Assembly: GCF_023701345.1 (NCBI RefSeq)
Contig: NZ_JAMPXE010000001.1
Span: 18,871 to 82,870, forward strand
DNA length: 64,000 nucleotides
Direction: 5' to 3'
Source: Rhodoferax sp.
GTDB taxonomy: Bacteria > Pseudomonadota > Gammaproteobacteria > Burkholderiales > Burkholderiaceae_C
The position numbers were made by a program, and so were the translations under genes. The number at the start of each line of letters is the position of its first letter. Within the stretch, counting starts at the first letter, position 1. Shown here piece after piece: positions 46,142-55,810 of this stretch. Below the pieces are notes generated by a model that ran no database searches, had not been told where the DNA came from, and saw nothing but the letters and a program-made list of their open reading frames with translations.

Positions 46142-46915
46142 TCAAGGATTTGTGAGCCTGGGCAAACGAAACACGCTGTCATCCCGATAAAACGCCGGGT
46201 CTTCGTTGGCGGCCCACCAACCGGGCACGCCGAGCACCGGCAAATGGACAAACGGCTTGGCGGCCAATTTCTCAGCACTCAGATCATGCGCCAGCCAGGC
46301 ATCGACGCTGGCTATTGCATTGCCAGTGGCCAGGACACGGTAGACATGGGCGGTGATCGATTTTCTTGGTGCCACCAGCTTTTCCATCAAGGCATGGCCA
46401 AACAGGACGAGATGGGCCTGCCGCCACAGTGGGCGCAGCTCAACAAACAAGCACTGCCAGTCTTTGGCGTCCAGGGCGTCCCACAAGGCATCGGGGGCTT
46501 GCAGCAGGGCCGCATTCTCATCAAACACCGTCAAGGCATCACGCGCCGGCCCACGCACGGGCTGGATCCCGGTGCGTTCAATTTGCGCTGCCTGCAACGC
46601 GTTCAAACGCTTCTTGCTCAGGGGAAAGGCATGCCACACCAGGCCGTTGAAAAAGTCATGCAAACCATCCCGGGTGGGCACGCGCCCAAAGTCAAAGATG
46701 TACTGCTCATACGCCAGGCCGGCGGGCAACTCGCTTTGCGGAACAAAATGCACAGGCGCCAAGGCAGCCTGATTGAGCGCAGCGGTCTGCGCCATCCCGT
46801 CGCGCACGCTACGCGCGATGGCCTCGCCCTGGTCGCGCCATGGCGCCAGCCAGGGCACAGTCCAGTCAATGACCTCCAGAACAGCAGGCAAGGTCGCGTC
46901 CCACGAACCAGTCAA
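46142..46915 (-). CDS. DUF3025 domain protein
   Basis: About 257 residues. VLEVIDWTVPWLAPW near the start and HDFFNGLVWHAFPLSKKRLNALQ, ALTVFDENAALLQ, LFGHALMEKLVAPRKSITAHVYRV and HLPVLGVPGWW match the DUF3025 family of unknown function, common in Beta- and Gammaproteobacteria. The start is uncertain: the track's 305-aa form overlaps the desaturase gene by 130 bp and has an unlike N-terminus; TTG 46915 gives a family-sized product 15 nt after the desaturase stop. No catalytic role can be assigned. Confidence 0.78.
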   Translation of the reverse strand: MTGSWDATLPAVLEVIDWTVPWLAPWRDQGEAIARSVRDGMAQTAALNQAALAPVHFVPQSELPAGLAYEQYIFDFGRVPTRDGLHDFFNGLVWHAFPLSKKRLNALQAAQIERTGIQPVRGPARDALTVFDENAALLQAPDALWDALDAKDWQCLFVELRPLWRQAHLVLFGHALMEKLVAPRKSITAHVYRVLATGNAIASVDAWLAHDLSAEKLAAKPFVHLPVLGVPGWWAANEDPAFYRDDSVFRLPRLTNP

Positions 46916-46929
46916 AGCTGGTCTGCCGC

Positions 46930-48120
46930 TCAGGCATGGGCCGCACGCAGCCTGACAGAAAACTCCTGCAGCGTCGCAATACCACTGGCTTCGGCGCGCT
47001 GGCACCAGGCCTGCAAATCTGCCGCGAGTTGTTCCCGGGTGTGCGAGCGGTTCAGCCACAGCTGGCGCAATTCTTCGCGCATCAGCACCATTTTGTCGAG
47101 CACCGGCGAGGCCGCGCGCACCACCGCCAGATGAGCCACCACAGCTGCCGGCACTTTTTCAGTATCACGGTGCAGCCAGTGCTGCGCTGCCTTGAGCACG
47201 CTGGCATCGGCACTGCGCGCTTTCAGCGCCTCAACTTCGGTACGAAAAGCCTGGCGCATGCCACGGGCGTAACCCGCCATCAGCTCGTAGCGGTTTTGAA
47301 TCAGGGCTTCCAGCGTGTGCTCATCGGCCACCGGACGCAAGCTACCCAAAGCCAGCCGCGGTGGAATTTTTTTAACCCTGGCCAAACCCACGCGCTGCAG
47401 CAGGCTGATGTACATCCAGCCAATGTCGAATTCATAAGGCTTGACCGACAACTTGGCCGAGGTGGGATAGGTGTGGTGGTTGTTGTGCAGCTCTTCGCCC
47501 GCAATCAAAATCCCCCAGGGCGAGATATTGGTGCTGGCATCGGGTACCTCAAAATTGCGATAACCCCAGAAATGCGCCGCGCCGTTGACAATGCCGGCGG
47601 CCATCACCGGCGTCCAGGCCATTTGCACCGCCCACACGGCCATACCGGCGACACCAAACAGCGCCAGGTCAAGCACCAGCATCAGCGCTACACCCACATA
47701 GGAATAGGCGCTGTAAAGGTGCCGTTCGATCCAGTCATTGGGCGTACCATGGCCAAATCGGGCCAGGGTTTCCTTGTTTTGCGCCTCTTTGCGGTACAGC
47801 TCGTAACCCTGCAACAAGACGGTCTTGATGCCATACACATGCGGACTGTGCGGGTCGTCGGGCTGCTCGCATTTGGCGTGGTGCTTGCGGTGAATGGACG
47901 CCCATTCCTTAGTCACCTGGCCCGTGGTCAGCCATAGCCAGAAGCGGAAAAAATGCGAGGCGATCGGGTGCAAATCCAGCGCCCGGTGAGCCTGATGACG
48001 GTGCAAGAAGATGGTGACACTGAGCATGGTCACATGCGTCATGCCCAGGGTGAACAACACCAGCTGCCAGGCGTTCAGGTTCCAGAACCCGTTCGCTGCC
48101 CACTCCAACAATGAAACCAT
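46930..48120 (-). CDS. Membrane fatty acid (acyl-CoA/acyl-lipid) desaturase
   Basis: 396 residues. Three histidine boxes of the di-iron desaturases: HRHQAHR (about 40), HRKHH (about 76) and HNNHHTYP (about 215), with hydrophobic helices before and between. The C-terminal 120 residues form a soluble extension typical of DesA-like delta-9 desaturases of Betaproteobacteria. It introduces a double bond in membrane acyl chains and thus makes substrate for the cyclopropane synthase at the other end of the window. Confidence 0.9.
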   Translation of the reverse strand: MVSLLEWAANGFWNLNAWQLVLFTLGMTHVTMLSVTIFLHRHQAHRALDLHPIASHFFRFWLWLTTGQVTKEWASIHRKHHAKCEQPDDPHSPHVYGIKTVLLQGYELYRKEAQNKETLARFGHGTPNDWIERHLYSAYSYVGVALMLVLDLALFGVAGMAVWAVQMAWTPVMAAGIVNGAAHFWGYRNFEVPDASTNISPWGILIAGEELHNNHHTYPTSAKLSVKPYEFDIGWMYISLLQRVGLARVKKIPPRLALGSLRPVADEHTLEALIQNRYELMAGYARGMRQAFRTEVEALKARSADASVLKAAQHWLHRDTEKVPAAVVAHLAVVRAASPVLDKMVLMREELRQLWLNRSHTREQLAADLQAWCQRAEASGIATLQEFSVRLRAAHA

Positions 48121-48141
48121 TGATTCGTCTCTCTAATAATT

Positions 48142-49413
48142 TTATTGACGCTGCCAAACTGCAGCGAAGAAGCCATCGGTCTGATGCCGATGCGGCCACA
48201 GCCGTAAAAATCGTTGTTGATTATCGCCGCCACTGCATAAATTTTCAGCATGTTCCACTTTAAGCCCTACCAGCACCTCACCCACGTCGAGCGGCGCAAA
48301 GTCCGGGTTGGCTTCGGAAAAAGCCAACGCAATGGCTTCGTTTTCTTGCGGCAGCACGCTGCAGGTGGCATAGACCAGGCGTCCACCGGATTTGAGCAGG
48401 CGTGCCGCACTTTGCAGAATGGCTGTTTGCTTGACGGTCATTTCATCGACCGCGGTCTGGTTTTGCCGCCATTTCAAATCGGGGTTGCGGCGCAGGGTGC
48501 CCATGCCGGTACAGGGGGCATCGACCAGCACGCGGTCAATCTTGCCGCTCAGGCGTTTGACGCGGTCATCACGTTCATGCGCGATGGCCGCGGGGTGCAC
48601 GTTCGACAAGCCACTGCGCGCCAGCCGTGACTTGAAGGCGTCAAGCCGGCCGGCCGAGGTATCAAACGCATACAGCCGCCCGGTACTGCGCATGGCGGCG
48701 CCAATGGCCAGTGTTTTGCCGCCGGCACCGGCGCAAAAATCGACCACCATCTCGCCGCGCTTGGCATCGAGCAGCATGGCCAGCAGTTGCGAACCTTCGT
48801 CCTGCACTTCGAAATCGCCGCGCTTGAAGGACTCCATCTTGTTGAGCGACGGCTTGCCGGCAATGCGCAAACCCCAGGGCGAATAAGGCGTGGGCACCGC
48901 CTTGATGCCCAAGGCGGCCAGCTCTTTTTGCACATCGGCGCGCTTGGCCTTAAACGCGTTGACGCGCAAGTCCAGCCCGGCGCCCTTGTTGAAACTCTCC
49001 ACCAGTGGCCAGAACTCAGCGCCCAATTGGTCCTTGAGCGGCTGCACCAGCCACTCGGGCAGGTTGTGGCGGTGGCGCTCCATCAGGTCTTCGGGCCTGA
49101 TTTTTTCGCACTGGTCAAGCCAGTTGATTTCCTGCTCGCTCAGGGCGCTGCGCAGGAAATCGCCAGGGCCGTAAAAGCCCAGAATGGCCAGACGGCGCTC
49201 TTTGGGGCCGCTGCCGGAAGGCGCAAAATGGTCGAACAACAACTTTTTGCGCAGCACGGTATAGACCGTCTCGGCCAGGGTGGCGCGTTCACGGGGCCCG
49301 AGGCCACGGTGTTCACGAAAGAATCGCGACACGATGGCATCGGCCGGGTGGTCAAATTTGAGGGAAAGACGAACCAGTTCGGAACAGGCGTCAAGCAGGG
49401 CTTTTGGATGCAT
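48142..49413 (-). CDS. RsmB-like 16S rRNA/RNA m5C methyltransferase
   Basis: 423 residues from the ATG at 49413 (MHPKALLDACSELVRL); the track's longer start is not family-like. The NusB-like N-terminal domain is followed by the SAM domain: VVDFCAGAGGKTLAIGAAM (motif I), DRVLVDAPCTGMGTLRRNPDLKW (catalytic-release Cys of motif IV) and LVYATCSVLPQENEA (nucleophilic Cys of motif VI). Members methylate cytosine C5 in rRNA or tRNA; the exact target is not evident. Confidence 0.9.
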   Translation of the reverse strand: MHPKALLDACSELVRLSLKFDHPADAIVSRFFREHRGLGPRERATLAETVYTVLRKKLLFDHFAPSGSGPKERRLAILGFYGPGDFLRSALSEQEINWLDQCEKIRPEDLMERHRHNLPEWLVQPLKDQLGAEFWPLVESFNKGAGLDLRVNAFKAKRADVQKELAALGIKAVPTPYSPWGLRIAGKPSLNKMESFKRGDFEVQDEGSQLLAMLLDAKRGEMVVDFCAGAGGKTLAIGAAMRSTGRLYAFDTSAGRLDAFKSRLARSGLSNVHPAAIAHERDDRVKRLSGKIDRVLVDAPCTGMGTLRRNPDLKWRQNQTAVDEMTVKQTAILQSAARLLKSGGRLVYATCSVLPQENEAIALAFSEANPDFAPLDVGEVLVGLKVEHAENLCSGGDNQQRFLRLWPHRHQTDGFFAAVWQRQ

Positions 49414-49583
49414 AGGGGGCGATTGTCCCACGGGAACTTTACGCAACTTCACCACTCCTATTTGAGACTGGCAAAATGAAGTTGCACAATAGGCAAAACC
49501 CAACCTCGCTGCCAACCTAAGCCTCTCGCACACCCGTCTTCAAAACACAAATCCACCCGATGTTCTTGCGCCCCAAACACCCC

Positions 49584-50948
49584 ATGCCCCGCCTCACCCC
49601 AGCGCGCCGCCCCTCTCCGCTGGCTTGCGTCATGGCGCTGTCGCTGGGCTTGCTGCTGGGCGGCTGCGCCAGCCTGAACATCGATGAAACGCCGGATGCC
49701 AACGCATTCCAGGGGCTCACTGAAGCCACCTGGTGGCGTGACTTTCACGACCCCTTGCTGGCTGAACTGATCACCCGGGCCATGCGTGCCAATCCCACCA
49801 TCCTCACCTCCCAGGCTGCGCTGCTACAGGCACGTGCGCTGCGTGATGTCAAACTGGCCGCCACCCGCCCCAACCTCACGGTGTCTGGCTCGGTGCAGCG
49901 CAACACCTCGGACGGCTCCGAGGCCAGCGTCAACTTCAGGGGCGGACTCGACGCCAGCTGGGAACTTGACGTGTTTGGCGCCAACCGCAGCGCCTTGGCC
50001 AACAGCGAAGCCGACCTGCAAGCGGCCAAGGCCAGTTTGCGTGACGTGCAATTGAGCATGACCGCCGAGGTCGCCCTGGCCTACATTCAGCTGCGCGGTT
50101 TGCAGGCGCAGCTGGGCATCGCCCGGCACAACCTGAGCAGCCAGCAAGAAACCCTGCAAATCACCCAGTGGCGCGCACAAGCCGGCCTGATCACCTCGCT
50201 CGAAGTCGAGCAGGCGCAAACCGCCGTGTCCCAGACCGCAGCGCAGTTGCCAGCCCTGCAAAGCAGCCTGGCCAAAACAAGGCACAGTCTGGCCGTGCTC
50301 ACCGGTCAACACCCGCATGAACTCGACACCCTGCTGACCGCCACCCTGCCCATTCCACAGGTGGCCACACAGGTGGCCGATGTGATTCCGGCAGACAGCC
50401 TGCGCCAGCGCGCCGATGTGCGTGCCGCCGAGGCACGCATCACTGCGGCACTGGCCGCGGTCGACGCCGCCGAGGCGGCCCGTTTGCCCAGCTTCAGGTT
50501 GGGTGGCTCATTGGGCTTGACAGCACTCACGCTGGCAGGTTTCAGCAACGGGGCCGCACTGGCCACGCAGATACTGGGCAGTGTCTCTGTCCCGGTGCTC
50601 GATGGTGGCGCCTCCAAAGCCCAGGTCCGCGCGCAGCAAGCGGTGTTGGCGCAAACCCGTGCCACTTACCAAAACACCCTGCTGACGGCCCTCAAGGAAG
50701 TTGAAGACGCCCTGATCGCCTTGCAGCATGACCGCGAACGATTGCGCCACCTGCAGCAAGCCGCCAGCGCCGCTGACAACGCCGCCCTGCTGGCACAAAA
50801 CCGTTACAGCAGCGGACTGGTTGATTTCCAGACCGTGCTGCAAACCCAGCGCACCCTGTTGGGCGCACAAGACAGCGTGGCCAGCCTGCAAGCCGAGCTC
50901 AGCAGCGGCCATGTGCGGCTGGTCAAGGCCATGGGCGGCGGCTGGTGA
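49584..50948 (+). CDS. NodT-family outer membrane efflux lipoprotein (TolC-like)
   Basis: About 454 residues. Signal peptide and lipobox SLGLLLGGCASLN, then two OEP repeats (PTILTSQAALLQARALRDV and RADVRAAEARITAALAAVDAAEAARLPSF), which build the trimeric channel-tunnel. The first ATG at 49560 adds eight residues; 49584 gives a cleaner signal. It is followed by macA-like and split macB-like genes on the same strand, so it is the outer-membrane exit of that exporter. Confidence 0.92.
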   Translation: MPRLTPARRPSPLACVMALSLGLLLGGCASLNIDETPDANAFQGLTEATWWRDFHDPLLAELITRAMRANPTILTSQAALLQARALRDVKLAATRPNLTVSGSVQRNTSDGSEASVNFRGGLDASWELDVFGANRSALANSEADLQAAKASLRDVQLSMTAEVALAYIQLRGLQAQLGIARHNLSSQQETLQITQWRAQAGLITSLEVEQAQTAVSQTAAQLPALQSSLAKTRHSLAVLTGQHPHELDTLLTATLPIPQVATQVADVIPADSLRQRADVRAAEARITAALAAVDAAEAARLPSFRLGGSLGLTALTLAGFSNGAALATQILGSVSVPVLDGGASKAQVRAQQAVLAQTRATYQNTLLTALKEVEDALIALQHDRERLRHLQQAASAADNAALLAQNRYSSGLVDFQTVLQTQRTLLGAQDSVASLQAELSSGHVRLVKAMGGGW

Positions 50949-50970
50949 TGAAAACAACAGAAGGCACCTT

Positions 50971-52290
50971 ATGACAGAACCCTCGCAAAAGACCTCGCTG
51001 GCCAACAACCCCGAACCCAGTGACCTGCAAGCACTTTTGCAAGAACCGGGCAGACCAGCCTGGTGGCGCCGTAGCACGCTGTGGGCCACGTTGGTGGTGC
51101 TCATCGCCGCCGCTGGCGGCTACACCTATTGGCAACAAAGCCAACAACGCAGTGCCGCGCCCAGCTACATCACGGAGGCCGCCAGCAAAGGCGACCTGAC
51201 CCTGACCGTGACTGCCAATGGCACGCTGCAGCCCACCCGTTCGGTCAACATCGGCAGCGAGCTCTCGGGCACCGTGCTGCGCGTGCTGGTGGATGTCAAT
51301 GACCATATCAAAAAAGGCCAGGTGCTGGTGGAGCTTGACACCGCCAAACTCAACGACCAGGTGTTGCGCTCCCGCGCCGCGCTGGCCAGTGCCCAGGCGC
51401 AACTGGCGCAGGCCAATGCCACCGTGAAGGAAAGCAGCGCCAGCCTGGCCCGACTGGAAGAAGTGGCCAAGCTGTCCGGCGGCAAGGTGCCGTCCAAGAC
51501 CGAACTCGACAGCGCCCGCGCCGCGCATGAGCGCGCCGTGGCAGCCGAAGCCAGCGCCCGTGCCAATGTGGATTCAGCCCGCGCCTCACTGGCCACTGAC
51601 GAGACCAACCTCTCCAAAGCCTCGATCCGCTCGCCCACCGACGGCGTGGTGCTGACACGCGCGGTCGATCCCGGCAATGCCGTGGCGGCCTCGCTGCAGG
51701 CGGTGACGCTGTTCACCGTCGCCGAAGACCTGCGCCAAATGCGCTTGCAGGTGAACGTGGATGAGGCTGATGTCGGTCGCGTCAAGGTCGGCCAGCCAGC
51801 CAGCTTCACCGTGAGCGCCTTCCCCAGCCGACGCTTTCCGGCGTCGATCACCCGGGTGGCCTATGGCTCGACCATTACTGACAACGTGGTCACCTACCAA
51901 ACCATGCTCGACGTCAAAAACGATGACCTGAGCCTGCGCCCCGGCATGACGGCCACCAGCACCATCACTGCGGTCGAGCGCAAGAATGTGCTGCTGGTGC
52001 CCAACGCCGCGCTGCGCTTTACCCCTCAAACCAGTACCACCGCAGCCCCCGCTGCCGGCAGCAACATCATGTCAAGCGTGATGCCACGTATGCCACGCAG
52101 CGGTGCCCGCAAATCAGCCACGGGCGGTGCCGCCAAACAGGTCTGGGTGCTGCGTGACGGCGCACCGGTGGCGGTGAACGTCACCCCCGGCATCAGCGAC
52201 GGCCGCATGACCGAGATCACCGCTGGTGATTTGCAAGAGGGCATGGCCGTGATCACCGACCAACGCGCCAGATCGGCCAGCAAGCCATGA
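50971..52290 (+). CDS. macA: MacA-like periplasmic adaptor
   Basis: 439 residues from the ATG at 50971, with AAGG upstream; the track's 520-aa form overlaps the TolC-like gene. An anchor helix (about 32-50) is followed by GTLQPTRSVNIGSELSGTVLRVLVDVNDHIKKGQVL (lipoyl half), a long coiled-coil hairpin (about 125-225), TDGVVLTRAVDPGNAVAASLQAVTLFTVA and a beta-barrel. Unusually long linker near the C-terminus (MSSVMPRMPRSGARKSATGG). It links MacB to the outer-membrane channel. Confidence 0.9.
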   Translation: MTEPSQKTSLANNPEPSDLQALLQEPGRPAWWRRSTLWATLVVLIAAAGGYTYWQQSQQRSAAPSYITEAASKGDLTLTVTANGTLQPTRSVNIGSELSGTVLRVLVDVNDHIKKGQVLVELDTAKLNDQVLRSRAALASAQAQLAQANATVKESSASLARLEEVAKLSGGKVPSKTELDSARAAHERAVAAEASARANVDSARASLATDETNLSKASIRSPTDGVVLTRAVDPGNAVAASLQAVTLFTVAEDLRQMRLQVNVDEADVGRVKVGQPASFTVSAFPSRRFPASITRVAYGSTITDNVVTYQTMLDVKNDDLSLRPGMTATSTITAVERKNVLLVPNAALRFTPQTSTTAAPAAGSNIMSSVMPRMPRSGARKSATGGAAKQVWVLRDGAPVAVNVTPGISDGRMTEITAGDLQEGMAVITDQRARSASKP

Positions 52291-53060
52291 GTACCCTGCC
52301 CCTGATTGAACTGAAAAGCGTCACCAAAACCTACGGCCAGGGTGCCACCGCCCTGCAGGCCCTGAAAGGTGTCGATCTGAGCATTGAAGCCGGAGACTTT
52401 GTTGCCATCATGGGGCCCAGCGGCTCGGGCAAATCCACCGCCATGAACACGCTGGGATGCCTGGACACCCCCACCACGGGCCAGTATTTGTTCAACGGCG
52501 TGCATGTGGAAACCCTCAGCCGCGACCAGCGCGCCCTGCTGCGCCGGCGCTACCTGGGTTTTGTGTTTCAGGGATTCAACCTGCTGGCCCGTACCAGCGC
52601 CCAGGAAAACGTGGAGCTACCACTGCTGTACCGGGGTGAACCCACCAAAATGCGCCACGCCGCAGCCAAGAAAGCACTGGCCTCGGTCGGTCTGGCAGGC
52701 TGGGAACACCACACGCCGGCCGAACTCTCCGGCGGCCAGCAGCAGCGTGTGGCGATTGCCCGCGCCCTCGTGACCGAGCCCGCCGTGTTGCTGGCCGACG
52801 AGCCCACCGGCAACCTGGACACCCAGCGCAGCCGCGAGATCATGCACCTGCTGTGGCAGCTCAACGTCGATCACGGCATCACCGTGCTGATGGTCACGCA
52901 CGAGGCCGACATGGCAGCCTACGCCAAGCGCATCTTGCACTTTGTCGATGGCGTGGTCGACAGCGACACCCGCAACCCGAATCCCACCGGCGCCAGTCAT
53001 GGCGGACCCGATCCGCACTCCATGAGCCATCCTGCCCCAGCGGCTACAGAGGCCAACTGA
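52287..53060 (+). CDS. MacB-type ABC ATPase (separate polypeptide)
   Basis: 257 residues: Walker [68 protein letters not shown]. It corresponds to the N-terminal ATPase half of E. coli MacB, here a separate gene overlapping macA by ATGA. The C-terminal tail after 225 is Pro/His/Ser-rich and probably unstructured. Confidence 0.93.
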   Translation: MSTLPLIELKSVTKTYGQGATALQALKGVDLSIEAGDFVAIMGPSGSGKSTAMNTLGCLDTPTTGQYLFNGVHVETLSRDQRALLRRRYLGFVFQGFNLLARTSAQENVELPLLYRGEPTKMRHAAAKKALASVGLAGWEHHTPAELSGGQQQRVAIARALVTEPAVLLADEPTGNLDTQRSREIMHLLWQLNVDHGITVLMVTHEADMAAYAKRILHFVDGVVDSDTRNPNPTGASHGGPDPHSMSHPAPAATEAN

Positions 53061-53061
53061 C

Positions 53062-54267
53062 ATGTGGCTCAGCACCCTGCTGCTCGCCATGCGCTCGATC
53101 CGGCGCAACCTGCTGCGCTCGTTCCTGACCATTCTGGGTATCGTGATCGGGGTCAGCGCCGTCATCACCATGGTCACCGTGGGCAACGGCGCCACCCTCG
53201 CCATTCAAAACCAGATTTCCGGCCTGGGCACCAACCTGCTGCAAGTCCGCCCGGGGCAGCGCATGATGGGCGGTGGCGGTGGCGGTGCACCAGCGTTCAA
53301 GGAAGCCGATGCCGAGGCCATTGCCAGCCAGCTCGGCGGCATCGCAGCGGTCGCCCCGGAAGCGCGCAGCAGTGCCGTGCTGGTGCTCGATGGCCGCAAC
53401 TGGAGCAGCAGCATCATTGGCAGTACCAACCAGTGGCTGTTCACCGGCAACTGGAAACTGGCCGATGGTCGCAGCTTTAGCGACGAAGAACAACTGGCCG
53501 GCGCAGGCGTCTGCCTGATCGGGGAGACCGTGCGCCGCGAGCTGTTTGGCAGCCGGGCGGTGGTGGGTGCGTCCCTGCGCGTCAAACAGATCAGCTGCGA
53601 GGTCATTGGCGTGCTCGCAGCCAAAGGCCAGGGCGCCTTTGGCAACGACCAGGACGACGTGGTGCTGATGCCCTTGCACACCCTGCAGCGTCGCATCACC
53701 GGCAACACCCGCGTCAACACGCTGATGGTGTCAATGCAGGACGGCGCCGACCCGGCGCGCGTCAAGTCGGGCATCACCGAACTGCTGCGCGAGCGGCGCA
53801 AGCTCAACGCAGCCGACGAAGACAACTTCAACGTGCTCGACACCAAGCAACTCGGAGAAACCCTGTCCGGCACCACCAAGGTCATGACCACGCTGCTCGG
53901 CGCCGTGGCGGCGGTGAGCCTGCTGGTGGGCGGTATCGGCATCATGAACATCATGCTGGTGAGCGTGACCGAGCGCACCCGCGAGATCGGGCTGCGCCTG
54001 GCAATCGGCGCACTGGAGCGCGAGGTGCTGCTGCAGTTCCTGATCGAGGCCGTGGTGCTGGCCGCTTTGGGCGGCGTGATCGGCATCGTGCTGGCCACGG
54101 GCGCCTCGATTGGCCTGTCCCGCTTCATGGAGGTGCCGTTTGTCTTCAATCCCGGCGTGAACCTGCTTTCCTTCGTTTTCTCAGCCGGCATCGGTGTGCT
54201 GTTCGGCTACTTCCCGGCGCGCCGGGCCGCCCGGCTGGACCCGATTGAAGCGCTGCGGCATGAGTAG
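53062..54267 (+). CDS. MacB-type permease (separate polypeptide)
   Basis: 401 residues: N-terminal helix (RSFLTILGIVIGVSAVITMVTVGNGA), large periplasmic MacB domain with a glycine-rich loop (MMGGGGGGAPAF), and three C-terminal FtsX helices containing VGGIGIMNIMLVSVTERTREIGLRLAIGA. Mechanotransmission partner of the ATPase; together they drive export of macrolides, peptides or siderophores. Only one base separates it from the ATPase gene. Confidence 0.93.
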   Translation: MWLSTLLLAMRSIRRNLLRSFLTILGIVIGVSAVITMVTVGNGATLAIQNQISGLGTNLLQVRPGQRMMGGGGGGAPAFKEADAEAIASQLGGIAAVAPEARSSAVLVLDGRNWSSSIIGSTNQWLFTGNWKLADGRSFSDEEQLAGAGVCLIGETVRRELFGSRAVVGASLRVKQISCEVIGVLAAKGQGAFGNDQDDVVLMPLHTLQRRITGNTRVNTLMVSMQDGADPARVKSGITELLRERRKLNAADEDNFNVLDTKQLGETLSGTTKVMTTLLGAVAAVSLLVGGIGIMNIMLVSVTERTREIGLRLAIGALEREVLLQFLIEAVVLAALGGVIGIVLATGASIGLSRFMEVPFVFNPGVNLLSFVFSAGIGVLFGYFPARRAARLDPIEALRHE

Positions 54268-54347
54268 TTTCAACCTTTCATTTTGTGACGTGTTCGTCGT
54301 ATTTTTGCCTCACAATCGTGATCCAAACATTGCAGGACAATTGAAAC

Positions 54348-55181
54348 ATGGGCTTTAACAAGGGTCCGTCGGACACCATACCCACGACACCGTTCAAGGT
54401 ACACAATCAGATCGAGTACCGCGTCAAAGGGCGCATTCTGCATACGACGGCAAGGGGACCGTTCAAGGAAATTGTGGAAGCCATTCCCCCCTCCATCACC
54501 GGATTTATCCAGAGACTGGCGCAACAGGGCCGTTGGGGACAGATCGTCACCATCCAGCAAAGCGCATTGATGCCAGCCGCAGCCATGCAGAATTTAGCTG
54601 CCTATCTCAAATCGAGGTATGAAAATCCGGAGACACGGCCGGTGGTTGCCCTGGTTTTTGAGCCTGACATCGACGGTAGTCAATTGATGGCGCCAGAATT
54701 CCTGAGGTGCTATCTTGATGCCGGCTTAAAAAGCCAGGTGTTTGAAAACTATGTCAGCGCGCTGGATTGGGTGGAGTCCGAAATCAGCCAGTTCTCGACG
54801 CGACTCGAATGGAAGGACAGCTACCAGACCGGCGACCAGGCCATTGACGAACAACACCGGGAGTTGTTCAAACGTGCCGCCTTTCTCCTGGCCGCGACCT
54901 CGCATGAGGGGCAGGTTATCTCTGCCATGCGACTTTTCCAGTACATGCGCACGCACCTCTCCTACGAGGAAGAACTGATGCGGCGCCTGCAATATCCGGA
55001 CGTCGAAACCCATACGCAAGAGCATCACGAGCTGATTGCCAGGCTCAACACGATTTCGCTCAAGATTGCCCACGAAAACCTGGTGAAAACCGACCTGGAG
55101 GAGTTTCTCGGGGACTGGTTCTTGAAACACATGGAGACGGCAGACACCGACTTGGCCCGATTTGCCAACACGCCCCGATAA
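54348..55181 (+). CDS. Hemerythrin-like protein with an N-terminal SpoIIAA/STAS-like domain
   Basis: 277 residues in two parts. The C-terminal 130 residues are a bacteriohemerythrin: WKDSYQTGDQAIDEQHRELF, HLSYEEELMRR, HTQEHHELI and WFLKHMETAD supply the His and acidic ligands of a di-iron, O2-binding site. The N-terminal 145 residues have an alpha/beta pattern ending VFENYVSALDWVESEI, reminiscent of SpoIIAA/STAS-like proteins; this assignment is inference. The protein is cytoplasmic, with no signal peptide or helix. The fusion suggests an oxygen-dependent switch or storage role. It stands as a single gene. Confidence 0.85.
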   Translation: MGFNKGPSDTIPTTPFKVHNQIEYRVKGRILHTTARGPFKEIVEAIPPSITGFIQRLAQQGRWGQIVTIQQSALMPAAAMQNLAAYLKSRYENPETRPVVALVFEPDIDGSQLMAPEFLRCYLDAGLKSQVFENYVSALDWVESEISQFSTRLEWKDSYQTGDQAIDEQHRELFKRAAFLLAATSHEGQVISAMRLFQYMRTHLSYEEELMRRLQYPDVETHTQEHHELIARLNTISLKIAHENLVKTDLEEFLGDWFLKHMETADTDLARFANTPR

Positions 55182-55204
55182 AAACCGCTGGCTGCTCTGA
55201 ATTG

Positions 55205-55798
55205 CTACATTTTTCGCAGCAATTGCGCCACCGCCTGTGGGTAGATCAAATGCTCCTGTGTCAGCACCCGCGCACTCAGCGTGTCTGCCGTATCACCCGG
55301 CAGCAGCGGCACCACGGCCTGCGCCAAGATCGGGCCGTGGTCGAGCTCGGCGGTGACCAGATGCACCGTGGCCCCTGCCACCTGGCAACCGGCATCAATC
55401 GCCCGCTGGTGCGTGTGCAAACCGGCAAAGGCAGGAAGGAGCGAGGGGTGGATGTTGACCAGGCGACCGGCATAGCGGTTGACAAACCCCGGTGTCAGGA
55501 TGCGCATGAAGCCGGCCAGCAGCACCAGCACCGGCTGGTCGACGCTGTCATAACGGTCAATCACCTGCGCCAGCGCGGCATCGAAAGCCTCGCGGCTCGG
55601 ATAAGCCTTGTGGTCCAGCACCTCGGTGACAATGCCCTGGTCGCTGGCAAATTGCAGCCCCTTGGCCTCTGCCTTGTTGCTGACAACGGCTGCGACCCTG
55701 GCACCGTAACATTCTGCCCAGCGCTCGCGCTGGGCAGCTTTCACAATGGCGGCCATGTTGGAGCCGCCGCCCGAGATCAATATAACGATATTTTTCAT
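55205..55798 (-). CDS. purN: Phosphoribosylglycinamide formyltransferase (GART)
   Basis: 197 residues: ILISGGGSNMAAIV at the N-terminus, FMRILTPGFVNRYAGRLVNIHPSLLPAFAG (catalytic Asn/His region) and VTAELDHGPILAQ (catalytic Asp). It transfers a formyl group from 10-formyl-THF to GAR in purine synthesis. Divergent from yceH with 12 nt between starts. Confidence 0.94.
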   Translation of the reverse strand: MKNIVILISGGGSNMAAIVKAAQRERWAECYGARVAAVVSNKAEAKGLQFASDQGIVTEVLDHKAYPSREAFDAALAQVIDRYDSVDQPVLVLLAGFMRILTPGFVNRYAGRLVNIHPSLLPAFAGLHTHQRAIDAGCQVAGATVHLVTAELDHGPILAQAVVPLLPGDTADTLSARVLTQEHLIYPQAVAQLLRKM

Positions 55799-55810
55799 GA
55801 AGACTGAATT

